The position numbers and the translations under genes are program-made. Source: an uncultured Collinsella sp. (lineage in GTDB: Bacteria; Actinomycetota; Coriobacteriia; Coriobacteriales; Coriobacteriaceae). From it: a DNA stretch of 64,000 nt. The stretch lies in the NCBI GenBank assembly GCA_900544115.1, contig UQTW01000010.1:11462-75461 (forward strand), given 5' to 3'. The number at the start of each line of letters is the position of its first letter. The first letter of the stretch is position 1. The notes beneath the pieces are model-generated. The model did not search any database. It saw only the letters and a list, made by a program, of their open reading frames with translations, and was not told the DNA's origin. This document shows, piece by piece, positions 17,177 through 25,096 of the stretch.

Positions 17177-17745
17177 CCGCGCAGGTCACGGATGCGGGCG
17201 CCAAAGTCCCACGGCATGTTGTAGCCCATCGTATCGGGGATGTTCACGACCGTGGCACCGGCCTTTACGGCCGCCTCGATAATGCGCACCAGAAACTCCT
17301 GATCGGAGCGGCCGGCATCCTCGGCATAAAACTCAACATCGTCAACGAACTTGCGAGCATGTTTGACGGCATGGATCGCTCACTCAATTGCCCTTTCCTC
17401 AGTCATATGGAGCTTGTCGCGCAGGTGACTGGTGCTCACACCCAGCCCTGTATGGATACGGGGCCTCTGGGCCGTTTTGAGCGCCTCTGCAGCCACTTCG
17501 ATATCCCTGTCGACAGTGCGCGTCAGGCCGCATACCGTGCATCGGTCGCCCGCAATCTTGCCAATCTCCTGTACGGAGCGAAAGTCACCAGGACTCGAGA
17601 TGGGAAAGCCCGCCTCGATAACGTCCACGTTCATGCGCACCAGCTGGCGGGCGATGAAGAGCTTTTCCTCGGTATTCATGCTGGCGCCCGGCGACTGCTC
17701 ACCGTCGCACAGGGTGGCGTCAAAGATTGTGATTTTGCGGCTTAT
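17177..17745 (-). pseudogene. leuA: 2-isopropylmalate synthase remnant (N-terminal part)
   Basis: Clear LeuA similarity (ITIFDATLCDGEQSPGASMN, VIEAGFPISSPGDF, DVEFYAEDAGRSDQEFL, VVNIPDTMGYNMPWDFGARI) but with four lesions. The expected ATG after AGGAGGAACAT reads ATA (17743-17745). The catalytic DTTLRDGE reads DATLCDGE. There is an in-frame TGA at 17380-17382. The gene stops after GARIRDL and runs into leuB. Normal LeuA is about 510 residues; under 190 codons remain. leuC and leuD are absent nearby. The strain probably cannot make leucine through this operon. Confidence 0.9.
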
Positions 17746-17811
17746 ATGTTCCTCCTGATTGACCGTTTTATGACAGATGGCTTTCAGGAGAGAGAGAAGG
17801 CCTAGAGATAG

Positions 17812-17868
17812 AAAAATACCCGTGTCGCTCATCACGCCTGAAAGCGGAAGACGATAGCGCACCCGGGT
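17812..17868 (-). terminator. Leucine-operon attenuator terminator
   Basis: On the minus strand an ACCCGGGTGCGCT arm pairs with AGCGACACGGGT, followed by ATTTTTCT. It lies 30 nt after the leucine-rich leader peptide and 67 nt before the former leuA start: the expected layout of a transcription attenuator. Confidence 0.75.
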
Positions 17869-17898
17869 ACAACAAATCGTTATAGCGAGATTACAACC

Positions 17899-17958
17899 CT
17901 AGCGCGCTATCCAATCTAGTAGCGCTAGGCCTAGGAGCTGTTGCGTGTTCTTAAACAT
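17899..17958 (-). CDS. leu operon leader peptide
   Basis: A 19-codon frame reading MFKNTQQLLGLALLDWIAR. Five leucines lie in a seven-residue stretch and four use the rare CTA codon, the hallmark of a leucine-sensing attenuation peptide. GAAGGGAGCCCAAC precedes the ATG. Ribosome stalling here when Leu-tRNA is scarce would prevent formation of the terminator at 17812-17868. The leader is intact although leuA and leuB downstream are destroyed. Confidence 0.8.
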   Translation of the reverse strand: MFKNTQQLLGLALLDWIAR

Positions 17959-18014
17959 GTTGGGCTCCCTTCGGCCTCGGGTAGTACTACATCGCGCTAA
18001 AGTACAACACAAGT

Positions 18015-18054
18015 AAAACCACCACAAGGGTGCCTGTCCCCTTCGTGGTGGTTT
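18015..18054. repeat. CCACCAC hairpin element, copy 4 (reverse orientation)
   Basis: AAAACCACCACAAGGG paired with CCTTCGTGGTGGTTT; the loop reads TGCCTGTCCC, i.e. the reverse complement of the GGGACAGGCA core seen in copies 1-3. It lies between the leu leader and the rplA terminator. Confidence 0.78.
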
Positions 18055-18070
18055 CGTTGACTCAAAAGCA

Positions 18071-18107
18071 AGAGACCCGGTCCTGCACGAGGCAGAACCG
18101 GGTCTCT
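18071..18107 (-). terminator. Terminator after rplA
   Basis: Perfect 11-bp arms AGAGACCCGGT / ACCGGGTCTCT, 15-nt loop, then TTGCTTTTG on the minus strand. Confidence 0.85.
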
Positions 18108-18144
18108 TTAGCAATGCTTGCTTTGCTCAGGCAGTAACTGTTAG

Positions 18145-18852
18145 TTACTCAGCCAGGAAGTCGCGCTGGATAGCGGGATCGACCTTGACGCCAGGGCCCA
18201 TGGTGGAAGACACGGAGATGGACTTGACGTACTTGCCCTTAGCAGAAGAGGGCTTGACGCGCAGGATCTCGGTGTACAGGGCAGCGTAGTTCTCGACGAG
18301 CTGCTGCTCGGTGAAGGACTTCTTGCCCAGGGGCACGTGGCAGATGCCGTAGCGGTCGGCGCGGTACTCAACGCGGCCAGCCTTGAGCTCGGAGACCATC
18401 TTGGCGACGTCCATGGTCACGGTGCCGAGCTTGGGGTTCGGCATGAGGCCACGGGGACCAAGGATCTTACCGATGCGGCCAACCTTGGCCATCATGTTCG
18501 GCGTAGCGATAGCGGCGTCGAAGTTGATCTCGCCCTTCTGAATCTGGGCGACAAGCTCGTCGGAACCGATGATGTCGGCGCCGGCAGCCTCAGCCTCGCG
18601 GGCCTTCTCGCCCTCGGCGAAGACGGCAACACGAACGGTCTTGCCGGTGCCGTGGGGCAGGGAGATGGAACCACGGATGTTCTGGTCAGCCTTACGAGTA
18701 TCGATGCCCAGACGGAAGTGGGCCTCGACGGTCTCGTCGAACTTGGCGGTGTCGAGCTCCTTGATGAGCTTGGCAGCCTGAAGGGGGGTGTAGAGCGTGG
18801 CGCGGTCGATCTTCTCGGCAGCGGCGTTATAGCTCTTACCATGCTTAGCCAT
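18145..18852 (-). CDS. rplA: 50S ribosomal protein L1
   Basis: A 235-residue ribosomal protein forming the L1 stalk on 23S rRNA. Family segments: IDRATLYTPLQAAKLIKE, GTGKTVRVAVFAEGEKA, GSDELVAQIQKGE, PNMMAKVGRIGKILGPRGLMPNPK, SSTMGPGVKVDP. AGGAGGTAATGCACATG offers two ATGs; the second (18852) has 8-nt spacing and is preferred over the first, which is only 2 nt away. It follows rplK on the same strand. Confidence 0.97.
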   Translation of the reverse strand: MAKHGKSYNAAAEKIDRATLYTPLQAAKLIKELDTAKFDETVEAHFRLGIDTRKADQNIRGSISLPHGTGKTVRVAVFAEGEKAREAEAAGADIIGSDELVAQIQKGEINFDAAIATPNMMAKVGRIGKILGPRGLMPNPKLGTVTMDVAKMVSELKAGRVEYRADRYGICHVPLGKKSFTEQQLVENYAALYTEILRVKPSSAKGKYVKSISVSSTMGPGVKVDPAIQRDFLAE

Positions 18853-18969
18853 GTGCATTACCTCCTGTGGTTAAACGGGCGTGAGCCCTCCCACATCGTA
18901 TCGTGTGCCCTATTGCACACATTTAACGGGCGCCCCGGTCGGAGCACCCGTCATTACCTAAAGAAATCG

Positions 18970-19398
18970 CTACTCAGCGATGGTGACGCCCATGGAACGG
19001 GCGGTACCGGCGATGATCTTCTTGGCGGCGTCAATGTCGTTGGCATTGAGGTCCGGCATCTTAATCTCGGCGATCTTGGTGAGCTGCTCCTGGGAGAGCT
19101 GACCGACCTTGTCGGCCTGGGGCTTAGCGGAACCAGACTTGAGGTTCAGCTCCTTCTTGATGAGGTGAGCCGCCGGCGGGGTCTTGGTGATGAAGGAGAA
19201 GGACTTATCCTCGTAGACAGAGATCTCAACGGGGATGATGTCGCCCTTCTTGTCCTGCGTCTCGGCGTTAAAGGCCTGGCAGAACTGCATGATGTTCACG
19301 CCAGCAGCGCCCAGGGCGGGACCGACGGGAGGAGCGGGGTTAGCTGCACCAGCAGGAATCTGGAGCTTAATGACGTTGGCAACCTTCTTCTCAGCCAT
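18970..19398 (-). CDS. rplK: 50S ribosomal protein L11
   Basis: A 142-residue protein of the GTPase-associated centre. It shows IKLQIPAGAANPAPPVGPAL, GVNIMQFCQAFNAETQD, FSFITKTPPAAHLIKKEL and the C-terminal KKIIAGTARSMGVTI. The ATG at 19398 sits 7 nt after AAAGGA; an ATG two codons earlier is too close to that site. It lies between nusG and rplA. Confidence 0.97.
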   Translation of the reverse strand: MAEKKVANVIKLQIPAGAANPAPPVGPALGAAGVNIMQFCQAFNAETQDKKGDIIPVEISVYEDKSFSFITKTPPAAHLIKKELNLKSGSAKPQADKVGQLSQEQLTKIAEIKMPDLNANDIDAAKKIIAGTARSMGVTIAE

Positions 19399-19518
19399 GG
19401 TCATTCCTTTCGAATCACGAGTGTGAAGTACTTGCTATATCGTAAGCACGCACGTGTTAGAAGCACTCCTGAGATGAGCAGTCACAGAAGAAGCACGCTC
19501 GCGCGAACGGACGAAAAC

Positions 19519-20055
19519 TTAAGCGATGACAGCGACCTGGTTAAAGTCGAGCTCGACCGGCGTCTCGCGGCCAAAGATCATCAGCGTGACCTTGAGCTTG
19601 CCAGCCTCGGTGTTAACCTCGGAGACCTTGCCATCAAAGTCGGTAAGCGGGCCATCGGTGACGCGGACGGACGTGCCGACCTGAATATCGACCGAGGTGC
19701 GCTTGGGCGAATCGCCCTTACCGGGACGACGAGTCATCTTGTTGTACTCGTCGCGGGAAAGCGGAGCGGGCTTGCCGTTGCCGCCCAGGAAACCGGTGAC
19801 GCCAGGCGTGTTACGAACGCACGTCCAAGCATCGTCATCCATCTCCATGCGGACCAGGACATAACCCGGGAAGATCTTGGAATCCTTGGTCTCACGCTTG
19901 CCACCCTCTTTAATCTCGGTGACACGCTCCATAGGAATCTCGATATCAAAGATACGGTCCTGCATGCCCATAGTCTCGATGCGATGCTCGAGATCGGACT
20001 TAACGCGGTTCTCGTATCCAGAGTAAGTGTGAACGACGTACCAACGCTTAGACAT
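19519..20055 (-). CDS. nusG: Transcription antitermination factor NusG
   Basis: A 178-residue elongation factor that binds RNA polymerase and couples it to Rho or ribosomal protein S10. NGN domain: RWYVVHTYSGYENRVKSDLE, FPGYVLVRMEMDDDAW, TPGVTGFLGG. C-terminal KOW domain: GTSVRVTDGPLTDFDGKVSE, VTLMIFGRETPVELDF. It starts 3 nt after the secE stop. Confidence 0.97.
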   Translation of the reverse strand: MSKRWYVVHTYSGYENRVKSDLEHRIETMGMQDRIFDIEIPMERVTEIKEGGKRETKDSKIFPGYVLVRMEMDDDAWTCVRNTPGVTGFLGGNGKPAPLSRDEYNKMTRRPGKGDSPKRTSVDIQVGTSVRVTDGPLTDFDGKVSEVNTEAGKLKVTLMIFGRETPVELDFNQVAVIA

Positions 20056-20058
20056 GGT

Positions 20059-20397
20059 TTAGCCCCTCAATCCAGAGAACAGAGCAAGAGCCTCGCCAAA
20101 GCCAGCATCGAGCAGAGCGATGACGACGCCGACGACGATCAGAGAAGCGCAAACGACGACCGAGTAGTTCACGAGCTCCTTCTTATCGGGCCACGTGACA
20201 CGCTTCATCTCGGACTTCACCGAAGCGAAATACTTCTTGGTGCGGGCGAAGAAACCAGGCTTCTCGTTCTTCTTGGACTTCGCAGCCTTCTCGTTCTTCT
20301 TGGCAACGGCCTTCTTGGCCTCAACCTTGGAGTTGGCGGCAGCGTTATTGGCAGGTGCCGGCTGCTGAGCCTTCTTCTTGTTCTTCTTGTTGGCCAT
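20059..20397 (-). CDS. secE: Protein translocase subunit SecE
   Basis: A 112-residue protein with a Lys/Ala-rich cytoplasmic N-terminus (about 45 residues), the conserved amphipathic segment FASVKSEMKRVTWPDKKEL and one membrane helix (YSVVVCASLIVVGVVIALLDA). It clamps SecY in the Sec translocon. It lies between tRNA-Trp and nusG, the usual position. GGAGGTAACCC precedes the ATG. Confidence 0.96.
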   Translation of the reverse strand: MANKKNKKKAQQPAPANNAAANSKVEAKKAVAKKNEKAAKSKKNEKPGFFARTKKYFASVKSEMKRVTWPDKKELVNYSVVVCASLIVVGVVIALLDAGFGEALALFSGLRG

Positions 20398-20476
20398 TTG
20401 GGTTACCTCCGCGCAATGCGCTTATACATGAGTAAACCGTAAGCCCCCAATTGGGAGCTTACGGAATAATGACTGG

Positions 20477-20549
20477 CACGCCAGGAAGGACTCGAACCCT
20501 CAACACTCGGTTTTGGAGACCGATGCTCTACCAATTGAACTACTGGCGT
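20477..20549 (-). tRNA. tRNA-Trp (CCA)
   Basis: A cloverleaf with acceptor ACGCCAG/CTGGCGT, D-arm GTAGTTCAATTGGTAGAGC, anticodon loop CTCCAAA (anticodon CCA), T-loop GGTTCGAGTCC and discriminator G. It lies between rpmG and secE. Confidence 0.97.
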
Positions 20550-20562
20550 ATGTGACTAGAGA

Positions 20563-20712
20563 CTAGCGAGTCTCTTTGTGCAGCGTGTGGTGACGGCACC
20601 AGGGGCAATACTTCTTGATCTCCATACGATCAGGCATGGTCGACTTGTTCTTGGTGGTCGTATAGTTGCGGCGCTTGCACTCAGTGCACGCAAGAGTAAC
20701 TAGAGTACGCAT
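20563..20712 (-). CDS. rpmG: 50S ribosomal protein L33
   Basis: A 49-residue protein starting MRTLVTLACTEC. Two CxxC pairs (C9-C12 and C36-C39) make it the zinc-binding form of L33. TTCAGGATAC lies before the ATG at 20712. It follows tuf and precedes tRNA-Trp on the same strand, as in many Actinobacteria and Firmicutes. Confidence 0.95.
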   Translation of the reverse strand: MRTLVTLACTECKRRNYTTTKNKSTMPDRMEIKKYCPWCRHHTLHKETR

Positions 20713-20931
20713 GTATCCTGAACCTTTCATTTCCGCCCCGTACGGGCACGAGTTGTTACTTTATCAGCTCCACGTAAGTGCTGTCAATGAAAACCTCGAG
20801 TCAATTGGTTCTCGGTGGATCCATTCATATTTGGAACACATCAATGAAGCCATCGAGATCTAATCAATCCCTCGCGCTTGGCTTATGGGCGAGCTAAGCG
20901 CAATCGGCAGGGAATAAGCCCCGCGTAGAAA

Positions 20932-20962
20932 AGAACCCGGCACCCTATAAGTGCCGGGTTCT
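20932..20962 (-). terminator. Terminator after tuf
   Basis: Perfect 12-bp arms AGAACCCGGCAC / GTGCCGGGTTCT with a 7-nt loop, then TTTTC on the minus strand; 28 nt past the tuf stop. The remaining bases to rpmG (20713-20931) hold no gene. Confidence 0.85.
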
Positions 20963-20989
20963 CTAAGTCAGCTATATCAAAGAGCTTAT

Positions 20990-22180
20990 TTACTCAATGA
21001 TCGTGGAGACGATGCCCGAACCGACGGTGTGGCCACCCTCGCGGATAGCGAAGCGCAGGCCCTCCTCCATGGCGATCGGGTGAATAAGGTCGCCCTCGAT
21101 GGTGATGTGGTCACCAGGCATAGCCATCTCGGTGCCCTCGGGGAGCTTGACCGTACCGGTAACGTCGGTGGTACGGAAGTAGAACTGAGGACGATAACCA
21201 TCGAAGAACGGGGTGTGACGGCCGCCCTCCTCCTTGGTCAGAACGTAAATCTCACCGGTGAACTTGGTATGCGGGGTAACCGAACCGGGCTTGCAGAGAA
21301 CCTGGCCGCGCTCGATGTCCTCGCGCTTGATGCCGCGGAGCAGCAGACCGACGTTGTCGCCAGCCTCGCAGAAGTCCATGGACTTACGGAACATCTCGAT
21401 ACCGGTAACGACGGTGTTCTGGGTATCCTTGATGCCGACGATCTCGACGGGCTCGTTGAGCTTAAGCTCACCGCGCTCGACACGGCCGGTAGCAACGGTA
21501 CCACGGCCGGAGATGGTCATAACGTCCTCAACAGCCATCAGGAACGGAAGGTCGTTGTTACGAGCAGGCGTCGGGATGTACTCGTCGACAGCGTTCATGA
21601 GCTCGCGAATGGCGTCCATCCACTTGGCGTCGCCCTCGAGAGCGCCCAGAGCGGAACCACGGATGACGGGGATGTCGTCGCCGGGGAAATCGTACTCGGA
21701 GAGGAGCTCACGGGTCTCCATCTCGACGAGGTCGATGAGCTCGTCATCGTCGACCATGTCGCACTTGTTCAGGAAGACGACGATGTAGGGAACGCCGACC
21801 TGACGGGCGAGCAGGATGTGCTCGCGAGTCTGAGCCATGGGGCCGTCGGTAGCGGCGATGACCAGGATAGCGCCGTCCATCTGAGCAGCACCGGAGATCA
21901 TGTTCTTGACGTAGTCAGCGTGGCCCGGGCAGTCAACGTGAGCGTAGTGACGGGCAGCGGTCTCGTACTCGACGTGGGAGACGGAGATCGTAATGCCGCG
22001 CTCGCGCTCCTCGGGAGCCTTGTCGATGTTCTCGAACGCAGTGAAGTCAGCCTTGCAGCCCTCGGTCTCAGAGAGAACCTTGGTGATGGCGGCGGTCAGC
22101 GTGGTCTTGCCGTGGTCGACGTGACCAATGGTGCCGATGTTAACATGCGGCTTAGTGCGCTCAAACTTCTCTTTGGCCAT
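20990..22180 (-). CDS. tuf: Elongation factor Tu
   Basis: A 396-residue GTPase that brings aminoacyl-tRNA to the ribosome. Motifs: P-loop GHVDHGKTT, switch II DCPGHADYVKNM, NKCD and GSALG, then the beta-barrel domains (GRGTVATGRVERG, HTPFFDGYRPQFYFRTTDVT). The start is ATG 22180 after AAGAGGAGGGCTTT. Codon use is strongly biased, as expected for a very highly expressed gene. It is followed by a terminator and preceded by three tRNA genes. Confidence 0.99.
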   Translation of the reverse strand: MAKEKFERTKPHVNIGTIGHVDHGKTTLTAAITKVLSETEGCKADFTAFENIDKAPEERERGITISVSHVEYETAARHYAHVDCPGHADYVKNMISGAAQMDGAILVIAATDGPMAQTREHILLARQVGVPYIVVFLNKCDMVDDDELIDLVEMETRELLSEYDFPGDDIPVIRGSALGALEGDAKWMDAIRELMNAVDEYIPTPARNNDLPFLMAVEDVMTISGRGTVATGRVERGELKLNEPVEIVGIKDTQNTVVTGIEMFRKSMDFCEAGDNVGLLLRGIKREDIERGQVLCKPGSVTPHTKFTGEIYVLTKEEGGRHTPFFDGYRPQFYFRTTDVTGTVKLPEGTEMAMPGDHITIEGDLIHPIAMEEGLRFAIREGGHTVGSGIVSTIIE

Positions 22181-22279
22181 AAAGCCCTCCTCTTAACAGG
22201 TCGTCCCCGGACGGGACTTTGCCTTTATACCATAGTGGCCTCTCAACATACTATTGAGAAGCCACCGTGTTACCTATGG

Positions 22280-22353
22280 TAGCGGTGACTGGATTCGAAC
22301 CAGTGACGCCACGGGTATGAACCGTGTGCTCTAACCAACTGAGCTACACCGCC
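22280..22353 (-). tRNA. tRNA-Met (CAT), elongator type
   Basis: Sequence GGCGGTGTAGCTCAGTTGG... with anticodon loop TTCATAC and T-arm GGTTCGAATCC. The anticodon stem (CACGG/CCGTG) lacks the three G-C pairs of initiator tRNA, so elongator Met is favoured; a lysidine-modified tRNA-Ile cannot be excluded. Confidence 0.93.
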
Positions 22354-22359
22354 GGATGG

Positions 22360-22432
22360 AGCCTGCAACCAGACTTGAACTGGTGACCTCTTCGTTACCA
22401 ACGAAGTGCTCTACCGACTGAGCTATACAGGC
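22360..22432 (-). tRNA. tRNA-Thr (GGT)
   Basis: Acceptor GCCTGTA/TGCAGGC, D-arm TAGCTCAGTCGGTAGAGC, anticodon loop TTGGTAA (GGT) and T-loop AGTTCAAGTCT. Seven bases from tRNA-Met. Confidence 0.95.
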
Positions 22433-22442
22433 ACTTGACGGG

Positions 22443-22524
22443 TGGGAGCTATAGGATTCGAACCTATGTAGGCAGAGCCAACGGGTTTACAGCCCGTCCC
22501 CATTAACCACTCGGGCAAACTCCC
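22443..22524 (-). tRNA. tRNA-Tyr (GTA)
   Basis: An 82-nt class II tRNA with a long variable arm. Acceptor GGGAGTT/AGCTCCC, anticodon loop CTGTAAA (GTA), T-loop GGTTCGAATCC. First gene of the tRNA-tuf-rpmG-secE block. Upstream of it, 22525-22852 contains no gene or recognisable structure. Confidence 0.95.
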
Positions 22525-22852
22525 AATCGTTCAAGTATCCGCAGGTTCTTTGGTCTTTTGGACCGCCGCCCCCGCGAACGAAAAAGATAATACGATGCAA
22601 CCTTGGGGGCTGTCAACGAAAACCTCTAGATACACGGCCCCGGGCGTATCTATAGCCCCGTGACCTGCGGTTTTGTTGAGTTTGGATATGAAGGACGCTG
22701 GATTTGCATATAGCGGTAACATTTCCCGAGGGAACACTTTGGCGTAGTGGAGTGAGCCTGCAGATTATTACTTCGATAACGACTCATTTGCACCTATATA
22801 TAGGTCGAGATCGAGCTTCCCAGACAGAAGATTGCTCTTCCCAGGCAAAATC

Positions 22853-22973
22853 GAGCGTGGATTTTCTTCCGTTTGAAATCGAGCGTGGATAATCTCCCAC
22901 TTTTGACGTGCCACTGGGCCCAATGTGGCAGATTATCCACGCTCATTCACTAAGCGGGAGATTTTCCACGCTC
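22853..22973. repeat. GAGCGTGGAT inverted-repeat cluster
   Basis: Four 14-nt units: GAGCGTGGATTTTC (22853) and GAGCGTGGATAATC (22881) forward, GATTATCCACGCTC (22931) and GATTTTCCACGCTC (22960) inverted. The inner pair can form a long hairpin. This is a second REP-like family, distinct from the TGTAACAG family that starts 54 bp further on. Confidence 0.75.
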
Positions 22974-23026
22974 GCATGTCCGAAAATCCTCGCTCACGCA
23001 GAGCATTCAGACATCTCACCGCTTCC

Positions 23027-23243
23027 GTCTCAATCTGTAACAGCAAGAGGCCCATTCCTCTCCTATCTGTTACAGATTGAGACATTTACCAACCAACCCA
23101 ACCATCTATCTAAATCTGTAACAGTAAGAACGGTTTTCCTCTCCTATCTGTTACAGATTGAGACATTTGTTGACCGGACAAGATCTTTATCTCATTCTGT
23201 AACGGCTAGACAGTCATTTCCCCAGTTGTTACAGATTGAGAAT
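23027..23243. repeat. REPIN-like cluster B: three TCTCAATCTGTAACAG inverted pairs
   Basis: Palindromes at 23027-23083, 23108-23164 and 23189-23243, spaced at 81 bp. Repeat units alternate in orientation and are separated by 22-25 nt non-repeated stretches both inside and between palindromes. Some middles are related (CTCTCCTAT in the first two). The cluster borders the old end of the CRISPR array. Confidence 0.85.
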
Positions 23244-23300
23244 GTCTATTGCGTGCCTATTGATCCGCCTTTCGATATCACACGACAGCCATGTCGCCAC

Positions 23301-23597
23301 CGGCAAATCCACGCGCCCGCGTGGGACGCGAGTGGTTCCCTTCACGATGTAGTCCTTCACCTCGGGGTTTCAATCCACGCGCCCGCGCGGGGCGCGACCA
23401 TGGAGCCCAACGGGGTTTCACTGTCCCGCCGCAGTTTCAATCCACGCGCCCGCGCCGGGCGCGACGGAATATCTCCAGCGGCGTGAGGCCCAGCAGCTTG
23501 TTTCAATCCACGCGCCCGCGCGGGGCGCGACCGTATGCGCGACCGGCAGCATGCTGGACGAGCTTGTTTCAATCCACGCGCCCGCGCGGGGCGCGAC
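23301..23597 (-). CRISPR. Type I-C CRISPR array, 5 repeats and 4 spacers
   Basis: A 32-bp repeat which on the minus strand begins GTCGCGCCCC and ends GTGGATTGAAAC, the standard I-C form. Copies: 23566-23597, 23500-23531, 23434-23465 (one base change), 23367-23398 and a degenerate terminal copy 23301-23332 with eight changes. Spacers are 34, 34, 35 and 34 bp. The array starts next to cas2, so 23598-23765 is the AT-richer leader and the degenerate repeat is the old end. The third repeat can still form its palindrome. Repeat orientation agrees with transcription in the same sense as the cas genes. Confidence 0.96.
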
Positions 23598-23765
23598 TGT
23601 CTCCTAACTGGACAAATACCAACTATTCGACAAAGCAATCTTACATCCAAGCCGCAACAAAGCTAACGAAGATTACGCGACCTGCGGTTCCTCAATTCCG
23701 TTGTCAAGGAACGCGCGCGAACATCGTAATAAATCGACATCACTTACCATTCGCGCGACATCGAG
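23598..23765 (-). promoter_or_regulatory. CRISPR leader
   Basis: 168 bp between the cas2 stop and the first repeat, with lower GC than the surroundings and no open frame of note. Position implies the leader containing the array promoter and the integration site for new spacers. Assigned by position only. Confidence 0.6.
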
Positions 23766-24056
23766 CTAGACAATTAGCGAAGCCTCAGGGTCATAAGGTT
23801 TCTTCGCACCAAAATGCTCCACCTTTCTTTGCCAATTCTTCCCGAGGTTATATACGCGCAGGCTATCTTTTGACTCATCAATAACAGACCGGAGCTCGCT
23901 TTTCATTTTTTCAAGCTGTCCGGAATCCACCATGCACTCAAACACGGAGCACTGAACGCGCTGACCATAGCGCAAGCATATTTTAGACACGCGCCTAAGC
24001 CGAGAGGTGCCCGATAAATCCGATGTCGAGACGTCGTAGGAAACCAAAACGTACAT
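23766..24056 (-). CDS. cas2: CRISPR-associated protein Cas2
   Basis: A 96-residue adaptation protein. It has the ferredoxin-like start MYVLVSYDVSTSD, RVQCSVFECMVDSGQLEKM and a C-terminal VEHFGAKKPYDPE, as in I-C Cas2. With Cas1 it integrates new spacers. The ATG at 24056 follows TTGGAGATAGCC; an ATG five codons earlier overlaps that site. It begins 2 nt after the cas1 stop. Confidence 0.96.
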   Translation of the reverse strand: MYVLVSYDVSTSDLSGTSRLRRVSKICLRYGQRVQCSVFECMVDSGQLEKMKSELRSVIDESKDSLRVYNLGKNWQRKVEHFGAKKPYDPEASLIV

Positions 24057-24058
24057 GG

Positions 24059-25084
24059 CTATCTCCAACAAAAAGCGGGATAGTCATTCATATCCCCGCG
24101 CAAATAACGCGAGAGCAACTGCGCTTGGACAAACGGAAGCAGTCCAATTTTGACCTTTTCATCCAGGAAAGGATGTTTGATTTCTTCTTGCTTCCTTTTT
24201 TGCCAAGCATCCAGAACGCGCTTAAGCGCCGCATCGCTAAAGAAGCAACCTCCGCCAGCATCGAACTCAAAATCTGTCTTATTCAGTTGTCCGCGATTGA
24301 ATAGCGCTACTACAAATCGGTCAATCAGAGGAGCGCGAAACTCCTCAAGCACATCAAGTGCCAGACTCGCCCTTCCCGGCCTCGGCTGATGGTAGAAACC
24401 CATCTGAGGATCAAGGCCAACGGACTCGCACGCCGTAGCTATCTCACGAGATGCCAGGGTGTAGAAAAACGATAGTGATGCATTGACGGGATCTTTTGGC
24501 GGCCTTCTATTTCTGCCAACAAATTCGACACGGACTTCTTTATCCCTAATTAACGGGGGAAACGAATCGAAATAGCCGTGGGCGGCATCCCCTTCCACAC
24601 CTAGCAGTTCCTCACGCGACGCTACAGAGCCCAGCGTTTCCAATCCATTGGAAAACGTATCAATCGCATTTGAGAGACCATCTCCGTTCTCGGGGTGCTC
24701 TCGCTTATGTCGCAGCAATACCGCGCGTGAATTATAAAACTTCGCCGCCATGAATCGTTTAGCTAGCACGAGCGATCGGGTCGGGTCCGCCGCCACCTCA
24801 TATTGAGCTTTTCTCAAAAGCACGTTCCCCGACACCGGACCCTCAACTCGGGCGGCGAATCTCCCCTTCTCATCGAGAACAGACACCGAGATGCCCCTCG
24901 CGGCACACGCATACAAAAGTGGAGCACTCGCACCCGCATAGTTAAATAGAACAATGCCCTCGAGCAGATGAAGAGGAACCCTTAATACCTCCTTGCCGTC
25001 AACTCGAACACATGCGTTGTCGTCCTTCTTGCAAACATAGGCATCCTTGTTCGTAACGTAAAGCGTGTTGAGCAGCTTTTTCAT
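24059..25084 (-). CDS. cas1: CRISPR-associated integrase Cas1 (I-C type)
   Basis: A 341-residue spacer-integration nuclease. N-terminal beta domain: LLNTLYVTNKDAYVCKKDDN. Catalytic alpha domain: EGDAAHGYFDSFPPLI (Glu ligand), GFYHQPRPGRASLALDVLEE (His and Glu/Asp ligands) and FRAPLIDRFVVALFNRGQL. Length and wording match I-C Cas1. It lies between cas4 and cas2 in one operon. Confidence 0.97.
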   Translation of the reverse strand: MKKLLNTLYVTNKDAYVCKKDDNACVRVDGKEVLRVPLHLLEGIVLFNYAGASAPLLYACAARGISVSVLDEKGRFAARVEGPVSGNVLLRKAQYEVAADPTRSLVLAKRFMAAKFYNSRAVLLRHKREHPENGDGLSNAIDTFSNGLETLGSVASREELLGVEGDAAHGYFDSFPPLIRDKEVRVEFVGRNRRPPKDPVNASLSFFYTLASREIATACESVGLDPQMGFYHQPRPGRASLALDVLEEFRAPLIDRFVVALFNRGQLNKTDFEFDAGGGCFFSDAALKRVLDAWQKRKQEEIKHPFLDEKVKIGLLPFVQAQLLSRYLRGDMNDYPAFCWR

Positions 25085-25096
25085 CTTTCGTTCCCC

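Noticed and set aside
18337..20442. 701-codon plus-strand frame across rplA, rplK, nusG and secE
   Set aside because: Runs antisense through four certain genes and has typical shadow composition.
20951..22282. 443-codon frame opposite tuf
   Set aside because: Antisense to tuf; product of extreme codon bias.
23027..23243. TGTAACAG cluster as a second CRISPR array
   Set aside because: Units alternate in orientation and are only 16-17 bp with 22-25 nt gaps; the leader and cas genes serve the I-C array instead. REPIN-like clusters fit better.
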